DNA of 12,855 bases from UBA2862 sp045658005 (GTDB taxonomy: Bacteria; Bacillota; Clostridia; Christensenellales; Aristaeellaceae). This document shows positions 4,409 to 12,744 of the stretch, one piece after another (position 1 is the first letter of the stretch; each line of letters starts with the position of its first letter). The position numbers and the translations under genes were made by a program. Below the pieces are notes generated by a model. It saw only the letters and a program-made list of their open reading frames with translations. It was not told the origin of the DNA and did no database searches. The DNA is taken from the NCBI GenBank assembly GCA_045658005.1, contig JAZOUD010000153.1, forward strand, positions 1 through 12,855, in the 5' to 3' direction.

Positions 4409-6430
4409 ATGCCTGAACTGAAGCTGCCCTTTATCGGTCACGGGGGCGACTACAACCCCGACCAGTGGCTGGACCGGCCCGATATCCTCGAAGAGGACAT
4501 CCGTCTGATGAAGCTGGCGGGCTGCAACCTGATGAGCGTGGGCATCTTCGCCTGGTCCGCGCTGGAGCCCGAGGAGGGGCGTTTCACCTTCGACTGGCTG
4601 GAGGACGCGCTGGACCGGCTGCACGGGGCGGGCATCTCCGCCTTCCTGGCCACGCCCAGCGGCGCGCGCCCGGCCTGGATGAGCCAGAAATACCCCGAGG
4701 TGCTCCGCGTGCGGGAGGACGGCGGGCCCAACCTCCACGGCGGCAGGCACAACCACTGCTTCACCTCCCCCACCTACCGGTCCTTTGTGGCGCGGATCAA
4801 CCAGGCCCTGGCCGTACGCTTCGGCCATCACCCGGCGGTGGTGGGCTGGCACATCTCCAATGAATACAGCGGCGAATGCCACTGCGAACTGTGCCAGCAG
4901 GCCTTCCGCTGGTTCCTGAAGGAAAGCTACGGCACGCTGGACGCCCTCAACCACGCCTGGTGGACCGGATTTTGGAGCAAGCGCTACACCGACTGGGAAC
5001 AGCTGCACAGCCCAACGGCCATCGGCGAAACGTCCATCCACGGCCTGAACCTGGCGTGGAAGCGCTTCGTCACCCACCAGACCGTCGACTTCATCAGGGC
5101 CGAGGCTGCGCCGCTGCGGGAATTGACCCCGGACCTGCCCGTCACCACCAACCTGATGGAGATGTTCGGGGGCCTGGATTACCGCGCGGTCGCCGAGGCT
5201 CTGGATTTTACCAGCTTCGACAGCTATCCCAAGTGGGGCCACGGCGACGGGGAGCAGGTCGCCCTCGGCGCGGCCTTCAACTACGACTGGATGCGCTCGC
5301 TGAAGCAAAGACCCTTCGCGCTGATGGAGTCCACGCCCTCCCAGGTCAACTGGCACGACGTCTGCAAGCTAAAAAAGCCGGGCATGCACGTGCTGTCCAG
5401 CCTCCAGGCCGTCGCTCACGGCGCGGACACCGTTCAGTATTTCCAGTGGCGCAAGAGCCGCGGCGCGGCGGAGAAGTTCCACGGCGCGGTGGTGGACCAC
5501 GCGGGCCACGAGCACACCCGCACCTTCCGGGACGTGCAGGCAGTCGGGGCGCTGCTGCCCAGGTTGAGAGAGGTCAGCGGGACGATGCCCGACCCAAGGG
5601 CTGCCCTGCTGTTCGATGCAGAAAACCGCTGGGCGCTGGCAGACTGCCAGGGCCCCCGCAGGGACATGCGCCACGACGAAACCGTGCTGGCCCACTACAG
5701 GGCGCTGAAGCGGCAGGGCATCGACCTGGACATCATCGACCAAACCTGCGACTTTGGCCGCTACAGGCTGCTCGCCGCGCCGATGCTGTACCTGCTGCGC
5801 CCCGGCGTCGCCGAGCGCCTGTCAACCTTCGTGGAGGGCGGCGGCACACTGGTGTGCACCTGCCCCACCGGACGGGTGGATGCGGACGACCTGTGCTTCC
5901 TGGGCGGCTTCCCCGGGCCACTGCGCCAGCTGCTGGGCATATGGATCGAGGAGATCGACGCCCTCTGGGACGACGAGCGCAACGGCATACGCGCCCAGGA
6001 CGGCAAAACCTACGCCTGCGAGGCCCTCTGCGACCTGATCCACGCCGAAGGGGCGGAGGTGCTGGCGACCTATACGGATGACTTCTATGCGGGCAGGGCC
6101 TGCGTCACCGCCAACCGCTTCGGCAAAGGCAGGGCGTACTACATCGCCACCTGCCCGGACGCCGACTATCTGGACGCTTTTTACGGGAGGCTCGTTGCCG
6201 AAGCGGGCATAACGCCGGTGGTTTCCCGCCTGCCCGCGGGCGTGCAGGCGACCCGGCGGGGCGACACCGCCTTCGTCATGAACTTTGCCGGCACGCCGGT
6301 CGAGGTGGCGCTGCCAGAAGGCACGGACCTGCTCACCGGCGAGAGGACGGGCGGCCGCGCCGCGCTGCCGGTCAACGGCTTCCGGATCATAAGAACAAGC
6401 ACAAATAGAGAGGACAAACAGCATGGCTAA
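4409..6430 (+). CDS. GH42 beta-galactosidase
   Basis: This encodes 673 residues, the usual length of the family, with no signal peptide, so it is a cytoplasmic retaining beta-galactosidase acting on imported galactosides. The TIM barrel (about 1-380) begins with the GGDYNPDQW motif (12-20). The acid/base Glu152 is in HISNEYSGE, and the nucleophile Glu307 is in ALMESTPSQVNW. The metal site of trimeric GH42 enzymes is present as Cys117, Cys157, Cys159 and Cys162 (CHCELC). YFQWRKSRGAAEKFHG (344-359) is a further family signature. A GATase-like trimerisation domain (about 385-590) and a short beta C-terminus follow. I chose the ATG at 4409 because AAGGAG (4395-4400) is 8 nt upstream; a TTG two codons earlier is too close. 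It is the first gene of an operon with the HAD phosphatase, overlapping it by 8 nt. The natural galactoside (lactose, galacto-oligosaccharide or plant galactan) cannot be told. Confidence 0.95.
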   Translation: MPELKLPFIGHGGDYNPDQWLDRPDILEEDIRLMKLAGCNLMSVGIFAWSALEPEEGRFTFDWLEDALDRLHGAGISAFLATPSGARPAWMSQKYPEVLRVREDGGPNLHGGRHNHCFTSPTYRSFVARINQALAVRFGHHPAVVGWHISNEYSGECHCELCQQAFRWFLKESYGTLDALNHAWWTGFWSKRYTDWEQLHSPTAIGETSIHGLNLAWKRFVTHQTVDFIRAEAAPLRELTPDLPVTTNLMEMFGGLDYRAVAEALDFTSFDSYPKWGHGDGEQVALGAAFNYDWMRSLKQRPFALMESTPSQVNWHDVCKLKKPGMHVLSSLQAVAHGADTVQYFQWRKSRGAAEKFHGAVVDHAGHEHTRTFRDVQAVGALLPRLREVSGTMPDPRAALLFDAENRWALADCQGPRRDMRHDETVLAHYRALKRQGIDLDIIDQTCDFGRYRLLAAPMLYLLRPGVAERLSTFVEGGGTLVCTCPTGRVDADDLCFLGGFPGPLRQLLGIWIEEIDALWDDERNGIRAQDGKTYACEALCDLIHAEGAEVLATYTDDFYAGRACVTANRFGKGRAYYIATCPDADYLDAFYGRLVAEAGITPVVSRLPAGVQATRRGDTAFVMNFAGTPVEVALPEGTDLLTGERTGGRAALPVNGFRIIRTSTNREDKQHG

Positions 6431-7244
6431 AGACATACGATTGATCGCGCTGGATCTGGACGGGACGCTGCTGACCACCGACAAGCGACTGACCGAACGC
6501 AACCGCAACGCGCTGCTGCGTGCCAGCGAGAAAGGCATAACCGTCGTACCGGTCACGGGAAGGATCTACAACGGCCTGCCCCGGTCGGTCCTCGAGCTCC
6601 CCTGTCTGAAATACGCGATACTTTCCAACGGCGCGTCCGTCTACGACGTGGACAACGACCGCCTGCTCTGCCGCGCCGAGATGCCGCTGGCGCAGGCCCT
6701 CGATATCATGTCCTGGCTGGACGGCCAGCCGGTGATCTACGACTGCTACGCCGAGGGCAGGGGCTTCATGACCGAAGCCATGTGGAACCGGATCGACCAA
6801 TACGCCTGGAGTCCCATCGTCGTGGATTACATGAAGTCGATACGAACCCCCGTGCCGGAGCTGAAGGCCTTCCTGCGGCAGAAGGGCGGGGATATCCAGA
6901 AGATCCAGGCATTCTGCCGGGACGAGGAAACCCAGCGCCGTCTGCTGGGGCACATGCCCTTTTCGGGGATCGCCGTATCCTCCTCCGTGCCGCGCAACGT
7001 CGAGATCAACCGCGAGGACGCCACCAAGGGCCGCGCCCTGCTGGCGCTGGCAAAGCACCTGGGCCTGGAGCGGGATCAGGTCATGGCCTTCGGGGACGGC
7101 CTCAACGACATCAGCATGATCGAAAGCGCGGGCGTCGGCGTGGCCATGGGCAACGCCGTGGACGAGGTGCGCAGCGCAGCGGATCAAATCACCGCCACCA
7201 ACGACGAAGACGGCGTTGCGGCGGTGATCGAGGCACTGCTGTGA
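6423..7244 (+). CDS. Cof-type HAD-IIB phosphatase
   Basis: This encodes 273 residues. All four HAD motifs are present: LDLDGTLL with nucleophile Asp11 and acid Asp13, Thr45 in VTGR, Lys202 in ATKGRALL, and GDGLNDISMI (224-233) with Asp225 and Asp229 binding magnesium. The region at about 85-185 between motifs II and III is the C2B cap that defines the Cof/YbjI/YidA branch, cytoplasmic phosphatases of sugar phosphates, flavin precursors and similar small molecules. The ATG at 6423 lies within the last codons of the GH42 gene (8-nt overlap), with GAGAGGA upstream, so translation is probably coupled. The pairing with a beta-galactosidase suggests a sugar phosphate substrate, but Cof enzymes are promiscuous and this is only inference. 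Start and length agree with the family. Confidence 0.92.
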   Translation: MAKDIRLIALDLDGTLLTTDKRLTERNRNALLRASEKGITVVPVTGRIYNGLPRSVLELPCLKYAILSNGASVYDVDNDRLLCRAEMPLAQALDIMSWLDGQPVIYDCYAEGRGFMTEAMWNRIDQYAWSPIVVDYMKSIRTPVPELKAFLRQKGGDIQKIQAFCRDEETQRRLLGHMPFSGIAVSSSVPRNVEINREDATKGRALLALAKHLGLERDQVMAFGDGLNDISMIESAGVGVAMGNAVDEVRSAADQITATNDEDGVAAVIEALL

Positions 7245-7273
7245 CCGGACAATTTATAAAAGGAATGAAGCAT

Positions 7274-8086
7274 ATGAATCATCAGCTGACGCAGGACGAG
7301 CGCCTGACCCGCCTGGTCGAGGTATTCAAGGCGGATTCCGGGGAGTACAGCCACATCGAAACCCCGAGGGATGCGGAGGGCCGGCGCAGGATACTGCGCT
7401 CGCTGATGAACATCCGCAGACCGGGCCCGCTGCCCGGCGACGCCCTTCGCCTTCAGGATGAATACCTCCGGGAGCGTGCGGCGGAAAAGGGCGCCGTAAA
7501 GCCCGGGGACATCCCTGTGATCCGGAACGGCCTCTCCATCTGGCAGGGGGACATCACCCGGCTGGCCGTGGACGCCATCGTGAACGCGGCCAATTCACAG
7601 ATGCTGGGGTGCTTCGTACCGATGCACGCCTGCATCGACAATTGCATCCACACCTTCGCCGGCGTCCAGCTTCGCCAGGCGTGCGCCCGGCAGATGGCCG
7701 CCCTGCGCGCCCGCTTCGGCCTGGACTACGAGCAGCCCACCGCCGTACCGATGCTGACGGACGCCTACAACCTGCCAGCGAAGAAGGTGATCCACATCGT
7801 AGGCCCGATCGTTGCAGATCACCTGACGCCCGGGCTGGAGCGTGACCTGTCGGACTGCTATGCCAATACGCTGGACCTTTGCGCGGAAAACGGGCTGCGC
7901 TCGGTGGCGTTCTGCTGCATCTCCACCGGGGTCTTCCGCTTCCCCGGTGAAAGGGCGGCCCAAATCGCCGTGTCGACGGTCAGCAGATGGAAAGCGGCCC
8001 ACCCGGAGGGGGTGGACCGCGTGATCTTCAACGTGTTCAAGGATGCGGACAGGGTTTTTTATGAACGGCAGCTGGAGCGCCTATAA
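7274..8086 (+). CDS. Zinc-dependent macrodomain protein-ADP-ribose hydrolase
   Basis: This encodes 270 residues. An N-terminal helical part (1-75) precedes a macrodomain (about 82-270). The macrodomain has QGDIT (91-95), NAAN (104-107), the zinc-binding segment GCFVPMHACIDNCIH with Cys113, His118 and Cys120, then HIVGP (174-178) and the ADP-ribose phosphate loop STGVFRFPGE (217-226). This is the zinc macrodomain class known from Staphylococcus and Streptococcus, where it removes ADP-ribose placed by the SirTM sirtuin on a lipoylated carrier protein. No sirtuin, lipoate ligase or GcvH-like gene is seen in this window, so the partner is unknown here. I chose the ATG at 7274 because AAAGGA ends 9 nt upstream; an ATG at 7265 is too close to that site. 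It follows the HAD gene by 29 nt, probably in one transcript, and its stop abuts that of the convergent kinase gene. Confidence 0.9.
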   Translation: MNHQLTQDERLTRLVEVFKADSGEYSHIETPRDAEGRRRILRSLMNIRRPGPLPGDALRLQDEYLRERAAEKGAVKPGDIPVIRNGLSIWQGDITRLAVDAIVNAANSQMLGCFVPMHACIDNCIHTFAGVQLRQACARQMAALRARFGLDYEQPTAVPMLTDAYNLPAKKVIHIVGPIVADHLTPGLERDLSDCYANTLDLCAENGLRSVAFCCISTGVFRFPGERAAQIAVSTVSRWKAAHPEGVDRVIFNVFKDADRVFYERQLERL

Positions 8087-9856
8087 CAGCCCCACACAGG
8101 CGTAATACACCGCCCCGACAGCCTGGGCGAACTGGGCCACCGTGTAGTCGGGCTGTGCGGCCAGCTGCTTCATCAGGCCGGTGTTGGCCAGGCCCTCGTC
8201 CGCGACCGCCAGTTCGATGTCCGGCACGATGCGTTTTGCACCCTCGCACATCAGCTCGAAGCAGGTCGGGGTCTTGACGAGCCTGCCGAACAGCGTGCGC
8301 TGCTTGCAGGCGGGCCGCAGCAGGTATTCCGTCTCCCGCCAGGTCACGGCCAGGTATTCGCCGATTTCCCGGAAGATCTCGGCGCATTGGGAATCCCGGC
8401 GCTCCGCCTCGCGCATGAAGTATTCCAGGCAGGGCTTGCGCATGTCCCTCGGCGCGGTGGGCACGAACAGGCGCTCGCCGTCCTTCACAAGCAATCCCCG
8501 CTCAAGCGCCTCCCGATACACCCCGGGGTCAGCCCCGGGCAGGACCTTCGCCGCCAGCCGAAACACGCCAGACTGGCTGGTGTACTTCTGCGGCGTACCG
8601 GGCAGGCCCGTGTTGACGTTGTTGATGCTCCGCACGTCCCGTGCGGGGAAGCGGCGCTGGTCGAAGCTGCCCAGGTCGATGATGAAGCTGTAGACCTCCA
8701 GCGGGATCTCGGGAATCGAGCCGTCCGGCAGTATCCAGCCGGTGCCCAGGTCGGTGCCCAGGGTGTGGGCGAAGAAGCCGTCCGACAGGTCCGCGCCCGC
8801 GGCGGCCTGCTCCACGGCGGTGGTGAACGCGGCCATGGGGCCGTCGTTGATGTTCATCACCACGCCCTCCGGCGTCGCAAAGGCCTTCAGCACGTCGCAC
8901 AGGTCCGTGATCTTCGCAAACTGCGCTTCATAGTCCATGGCCCTGTTCATGCGCATGCCGTTGGTCTTGGGGGTCTCGCCGCCGATGATCCGGTTACGGA
9001 TCACCACGTCCGGGAAGCACAGGCCGATGCCGTCGAAGCCGCGCAGCCTGTCGCCCAGCAGCGCCTCCATTTCAGAGACGGCAAACGCCATTTCCCCGTC
9101 GGTGGCGACTCTGTCAAAGACCCGCGCGGGCACCCGTTCCCCCATCCCCGAGGCTTCCATGCATACGGCGGCGCGCATCAGTCGGGTCAGCAGGCACAGC
9201 GGCTCGATCAGCTGCTCCGCCAGGGCGCAGGCGGCGGGATTCCAGTCGTACTCCTTGAACGCGACCAGCCTGCCGTCGAGGGCAGCCACCAGCTTGACGT
9301 CGGTGCCGCCGATATCCATGCCCATCAGCATGCCGCGCTTCGCCCTTTCCGGCAGGGCAGCGAAGACGGGGGTGCCGGCAGGGGCGGGTCGATCTTCGGG
9401 CGCTTCCGGCTCATCCGCGATATCGGACAGCCGGAACGCAAACCGCGCCTCCGGGCCGCACAGCGCCGTAAGCGTGCGCTGGTTTACATTCAGGCACTTG
9501 CCGTAGCCGCTGCGCCTGGCAAGCGGCGCGTTGACCTGAAAGGTATCGTCCAGCCGCTTCGCCCATGCGACGAGGGGTGCGTCCTTCAAATCGATGTAAA
9601 TGTCGATCCGCTTCGCGCCCAGCGCGGAGAGCGCATTGTAGAGCATGGCGTCCAGGAAGGCCGCCACGAACGCCGATTCCTCCGCGCTGTCACAACGGGG
9701 CACCTTCAGCGCGAAGCGACGAACGCTGTCGTCGTACAGCGTCACATGGAAGTGAAACGGGCGAGTGCCCTCCCGCCGGAAGGCGTCCCTGACGTCGCTG
9801 ATATAGACAGGCCGGTCCGACCGCGCGGCCTCCACGAACTGCGTGAGCGCAGACAT
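8081..9856 (-). CDS. ROK/ASKHA-type sugar kinase-like protein with extra N-terminal domain
   Basis: This encodes 591 residues, nearly twice a normal ROK kinase. Residues 1-145 form a mixed alpha/beta domain (FHFHVTLYDD, RIDIYIDLKD) that I do not recognise, joined by a Pro/Ala/Glu-rich linker (145-165). The ASKHA core starts at GMDIGGTDVKLVAALDG (179-195), the phosphate-1 loop. NINDGPMAAF (335-344) places Asp338 where ROK kinases have the catalytic base, and GTDLGTGWI (367-375) is the phosphate-2 loop. The zinc motif of classical ROK proteins (GH then CxCGxxGC) is absent; a loop at about 395-430 takes its place. The ATG at 9856-9854 has GGAG about 7 nt upstream and a promoter of its own. ATP-dependent phosphorylation of a sugar or sugar-like substrate is inferred. 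The convergent sugar operon gives the only context, and the substrate is unknown. Confidence 0.8.
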   Translation of the reverse strand: MSALTQFVEAARSDRPVYISDVRDAFRREGTRPFHFHVTLYDDSVRRFALKVPRCDSAEESAFVAAFLDAMLYNALSALGAKRIDIYIDLKDAPLVAWAKRLDDTFQVNAPLARRSGYGKCLNVNQRTLTALCGPEARFAFRLSDIADEPEAPEDRPAPAGTPVFAALPERAKRGMLMGMDIGGTDVKLVAALDGRLVAFKEYDWNPAACALAEQLIEPLCLLTRLMRAAVCMEASGMGERVPARVFDRVATDGEMAFAVSEMEALLGDRLRGFDGIGLCFPDVVIRNRIIGGETPKTNGMRMNRAMDYEAQFAKITDLCDVLKAFATPEGVVMNINDGPMAAFTTAVEQAAAGADLSDGFFAHTLGTDLGTGWILPDGSIPEIPLEVYSFIIDLGSFDQRRFPARDVRSINNVNTGLPGTPQKYTSQSGVFRLAAKVLPGADPGVYREALERGLLVKDGERLFVPTAPRDMRKPCLEYFMREAERRDSQCAEIFREIGEYLAVTWRETEYLLRPACKQRTLFGRLVKTPTCFELMCEGAKRIVPDIELAVADEGLANTGLMKQLAAQPDYTVAQFAQAVGAVYYACVGLL

Positions 9857-9923
9857 AATATCTCTCCCCCCTGGATCGGCTGCTTTCCTGCAGGCCGCTC
9901 ATACTGTTGTTACTGTCAAGGCA

Positions 9924-9952
9924 ATATTATCATAAAGGTGTCCATAAGGCAA
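9924..9952 (-). promoter_or_regulatory. Promoter of the ROK-like kinase gene
   Basis: TTGCCT (9952-9947), a 17-bp spacer and TAATAT (9929-9924) on the minus strand. The leader is about 60 nt and includes a TACTGT direct repeat (9902-9907 and 9911-9916). It is back to back with the promoter at 9972-10000, with 19 bp between the -35 boxes. Confidence 0.55.
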
Positions 9953-9971
9953 GAACCGCGTGAAATAACTG

Positions 9972-10000
9972 TGGCAATCCTGCCCGATGTGTGCTATAAT
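9972..10000 (+). promoter_or_regulatory. Promoter of the cytidylate-kinase-like/glutamine synthetase operon
   Basis: TGGCAA (9972-9977), a 17-bp spacer and a perfect TATAAT (9995-10000) preceded by TGC, giving an extended -10 (TGnTATAAT) that compensates for the weak -35. The leader is about 47 nt. Confidence 0.75.
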
Positions 10001-10054
10001 GGCAGGAGGAATATCGTCGCCCCTATGAGCACGGCGACCGTCAGGAGGAATAAT

Positions 10055-10651
10055 ATGAGCGGCATCATCACCATCAGCAGGGAATACGGCGCGGGCGGAC
10101 ATTCCATCGCCAAGCGCGTGGCGGCGGAGCTGGGCATCGAGATCTACGACCGCGACATCATCCGCGACACCGTCAAGGACAGCGGCCTGGACACCAGCGT
10201 CATCGAGCACGAGGAGGAGGAGATCTCCAGGATGGACGCCTTCCTGCGGGCGATCACTCCCGCGGCCTATGTGGACCGGCGGGAGGCCATCCACGAGATC
10301 GAGCGGCGCGTCATACTGATGCTGGCGGCCAAGGGCCCCTGCATCATACTGGGCCGCTGCGCCGACGCCATACTGGACAAAGCTAACGTGGACTGCCTGA
10401 ACGTGTTCATCTACGCCGACGACCTGCACCGCGCGGCGCGCGTCAGCGAGCTCATCGGCAGCAACAACCCGTCGGACATCCAGAAGGCCATGAAGAAGAC
10501 CGACGCCGCCCGCCGCAGCTACTACCAGCAGTTCGCGGGCCGTCACTGGGGCGATTACCACAATTACAACCTGATGCTGGACAGCGGCCTGCTGGGCTAC
10601 GACACCTGCGTGAAGCTGATCTGCGAGGCCGCAAGGGCGGTGAAGGAGTGA
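10055..10651 (+). CDS. Cytidylate-kinase-like protein (AAA_26 type P-loop kinase)
   Basis: This encodes 198 residues. It opens with IITISREYGAGGHSIAKRVA, the P-loop variant of the cytidylate-kinase-like family, in which REYGAGGHSIA (9-19) replaces the canonical GxxGxGK(S/T). IYDRDII (30-36) follows, then IILGRCADAIL (97-107), a helical region, and DAARRSYYQQF (150-160), the arginine-bearing lid. The end WGDYHNYNLMLDSG (165-178) is typical. The family resembles CMP kinase, but its substrate is generally unproven, and the housekeeping cmk is a different, longer protein. The ATG at 10055 has AGGAGGA at 10043-10049, 5 nt upstream. An in-frame ATG at 10025 exists but its AGGAGG is 15 nt away. The AAGGAG at its 3' end is the ribosome binding site of the next gene, showing tight coupling to glutamine synthetase. 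Confidence 0.88.
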   Translation: MSGIITISREYGAGGHSIAKRVAAELGIEIYDRDIIRDTVKDSGLDTSVIEHEEEEISRMDAFLRAITPAAYVDRREAIHEIERRVILMLAAKGPCIILGRCADAILDKANVDCLNVFIYADDLHRAARVSELIGSNNPSDIQKAMKKTDAARRSYYQQFAGRHWGDYHNYNLMLDSGLLGYDTCVKLICEAARAVKE

Positions 10652-10656
10652 TGCCC

Positions 10657-12744
10657 ATGAAGGATGTCTCAAACCGCTTTGCCGCGAAGGTGTTCAACCT
10701 GACCACCATGCGCCAGCGGCTGCCAAAGGACACCTATAAGGAGATGCTGCGCTGCATCGCAGACGGAAAGCGCCTGGACATCGCGGTAGCGAACATCGTC
10801 GCCAACGCCATGAAGGACTGGGCCATCGAACAGGGCGCGACCCACTTCACCCACTGGTTCCAGCCCATGACCGGCATCACCGCCGAGAAGCACGACAGCT
10901 TCATTTCCCCTGACGGCGTTGGCGGCGTCATCATGGAGTTCTCCGGCAAGGAGCTGGTGCGGGGCGAATCCGACGCCTCGTCGTTCCCCTCCGGCGGCCT
11001 GCGCTCCACCTTCGAGGCCCGGGGCTACACCGCCTGGGACCCGACCTCCTTCGCCTTCATCAAGGATACCGTGCTGTACATCCCCACCGCCTTTTGCAGC
11101 TTCGGTGGCGAGGCGCTGGACATGAAGACGCCGCTGCTGCGCAGCATGGAGGCCATCAACCGACAGGTCAGCCGGGTACTGAAGCTGTTCGGCCATGAAA
11201 ACGTGACGCCCATCACCACCGTCGGCGCGGAGCAGGAGTACTTTCTGGTGGACCAGGGCATGGTGGACGCCCGGGAGGACCTGATGCTCACCGGCCGCAC
11301 GCTGCTGGGCGCGAAGCCCCCCAAGGGGCAGGAGCTGGACGACCACTACTTCGGCGTCATCAAGCCCCGGGTGCAGGCCTTCATGCAGGAGCTGAACGAC
11401 GAGCTGTGGCAGCTGGGCATCCTGGCCAAGACTGAGCACAACGAGGTGGCCCCGGCCCAGCACGAGCTGGCTCCGATATTCACCACCACCAACATCTCCG
11501 TGGACCACAACCAGCTGACCATGGAGCTGATGCGCAAGGTGGCCCACCGCCACGGCATGGTCTGCCTGCTGCACGAAAAGCCCTTCAACTGCGTCAACGG
11601 CTCCGGCAAGCACAACAACTGGTCCATCTCCACCATCGAGGGGGGCAATCTGCTGGACCCCGGCGCGACGCCCTTTGAAAACGCCCAATTCCTGCTATTC
11701 CTGTGCGCGGTGATCCAGGCTGTGGACGACTACCAGGACCTGCTGCGCATCTCGGTGGCCACGGCGGGGAACGACCACCGCCTGGGGGCCAACGAGGCCC
11801 CGCCGGCGGTGATCAGCATGTTCCTGGGCGACGAGCTGACCGAGGTGCTGGAGGCCATCGAGAACGACGCGCCCTACGGCGGCCACGACAAGGAGCAGCT
11901 GAAGATCGGCGTGGACGTGCTGCCCCGGATCCCCAGGGATTCCACCGATCGCAACCGCACCTCCCCCTTCGCCTTCACCGGCAACAAGTTCGAGTTCCGC
12001 AGCCCCGGCTCCAGCCAGTCCATCGCCAAGCCCAACATCGTCATCAACACCGCCGTGGCCGAGAGCCTGCGACAGTTCGCCGAAGCGTTGGAGGGGGCGG
12101 AAGACTTCACCCAGGCCCTGCACGACCTGATCCGGGACACCGTCAAGGCCCACAAGCGGATACTGTTCAACGGCAACGGCTACGACAACCACTGGCCCGA
12201 GGAGGCCCTGCGCCGTGGCCTGATGAACCTGCGCACCACCCCGGAGGCCCTTGCCCACCTGCTGGACGAGAAGAACGTGGCCCTGTTCGAACGCCACGGC
12301 GTGTTCAGCGCCGCCGAGCTGCGCTCCCGCTACGAGATACTGCTTGAGAACTATATCAAGGTGATCCACATCGAGGCCGAGACCATGATGGACATGGTCA
12401 GCCGCAACATACTGCCCGCGGTCTCCGCGTTCTCCGCGAAGCTGTGCGACAACGCGAAGATCAAGGCGGAGGTCGCCGGCGTGGCCTGCGGCTATGAAAA
12501 GGCCCGCTGCCGGGAAATCTCCCGCCACACCGACACGATCTACGCCATCTACAGCACCCTCGGCGAGGCCATGCACCACGCCGATTCCGCCGAGGACACG
12601 CTGGAACGGGCCATGCGGTACAAGGACGACGTCATCGGCGCGATGAACGCCCTGCGGGAAGCCTGCGACGCCTGCGAGGCCATGATCCCCAACGAGCAAT
12701 GGCCGTATCCGAGCTATACCGATATACTGTTCAGTGTGAAATAG
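10657..12744 (+). CDS. glnN: Type III glutamine synthetase
   Basis: This encodes 695 residues, the expected size for GSIII, the large dodecameric cytoplasmic enzyme that makes glutamine from glutamate, ammonia and ATP. Residues 1-60 match the GSIII N-terminal domain (NRFAAKVFN). THWFQPMTG (65-73), the GAEQEYFLVD metal-binding strand (190-199), KTEHNEVAPAQHE (258-270) and KPFNCVNGSGKHNNWS (308-323) are signatures of the catalytic core and of type III in particular. A helical C-terminal extension follows and ends PYPSYTDILFSVK. The upstream gene stops at 10651. Candidate starts are GTG 10648, ATG 10651 and ATG 10657; AAGGAG at 10643-10648 is 8 nt from the last, so I chose 10657. No glnR-type site was recognised in the operon promoter. 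The symbol follows common usage for GSIII; glnA is also used. Confidence 0.95.
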   Translation: MKDVSNRFAAKVFNLTTMRQRLPKDTYKEMLRCIADGKRLDIAVANIVANAMKDWAIEQGATHFTHWFQPMTGITAEKHDSFISPDGVGGVIMEFSGKELVRGESDASSFPSGGLRSTFEARGYTAWDPTSFAFIKDTVLYIPTAFCSFGGEALDMKTPLLRSMEAINRQVSRVLKLFGHENVTPITTVGAEQEYFLVDQGMVDAREDLMLTGRTLLGAKPPKGQELDDHYFGVIKPRVQAFMQELNDELWQLGILAKTEHNEVAPAQHELAPIFTTTNISVDHNQLTMELMRKVAHRHGMVCLLHEKPFNCVNGSGKHNNWSISTIEGGNLLDPGATPFENAQFLLFLCAVIQAVDDYQDLLRISVATAGNDHRLGANEAPPAVISMFLGDELTEVLEAIENDAPYGGHDKEQLKIGVDVLPRIPRDSTDRNRTSPFAFTGNKFEFRSPGSSQSIAKPNIVINTAVAESLRQFAEALEGAEDFTQALHDLIRDTVKAHKRILFNGNGYDNHWPEEALRRGLMNLRTTPEALAHLLDEKNVALFERHGVFSAAELRSRYEILLENYIKVIHIEAETMMDMVSRNILPAVSAFSAKLCDNAKIKAEVAGVACGYEKARCREISRHTDTIYAIYSTLGEAMHHADSAEDTLERAMRYKDDVIGAMNALREACDACEAMIPNEQWPYPSYTDILFSVK

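Noticed and set aside
4876..6081. Second plus-strand frame of 401 codons inside GH42, and the opposite 322-codon frame at 4388-5356
   Set aside because: Both are off-frame readings of the GH42 gene, with Arg/Pro/Gly-rich products.
8387..10054. Apparent 555-codon N-terminal extension of the cytidylate-kinase-like protein
   Set aside because: It is the antisense of the ROK-like kinase gene; the real start at 10055 has AGGAGGA, and a promoter lies at 9972-10000.
10669..12699. Two long minus-strand frames opposite glutamine synthetase (10669-11688 and 11695-12699)
   Set aside because: Val/His/Gly/Leu-rich antisense products without motifs; the plus strand carries all GSIII signatures.
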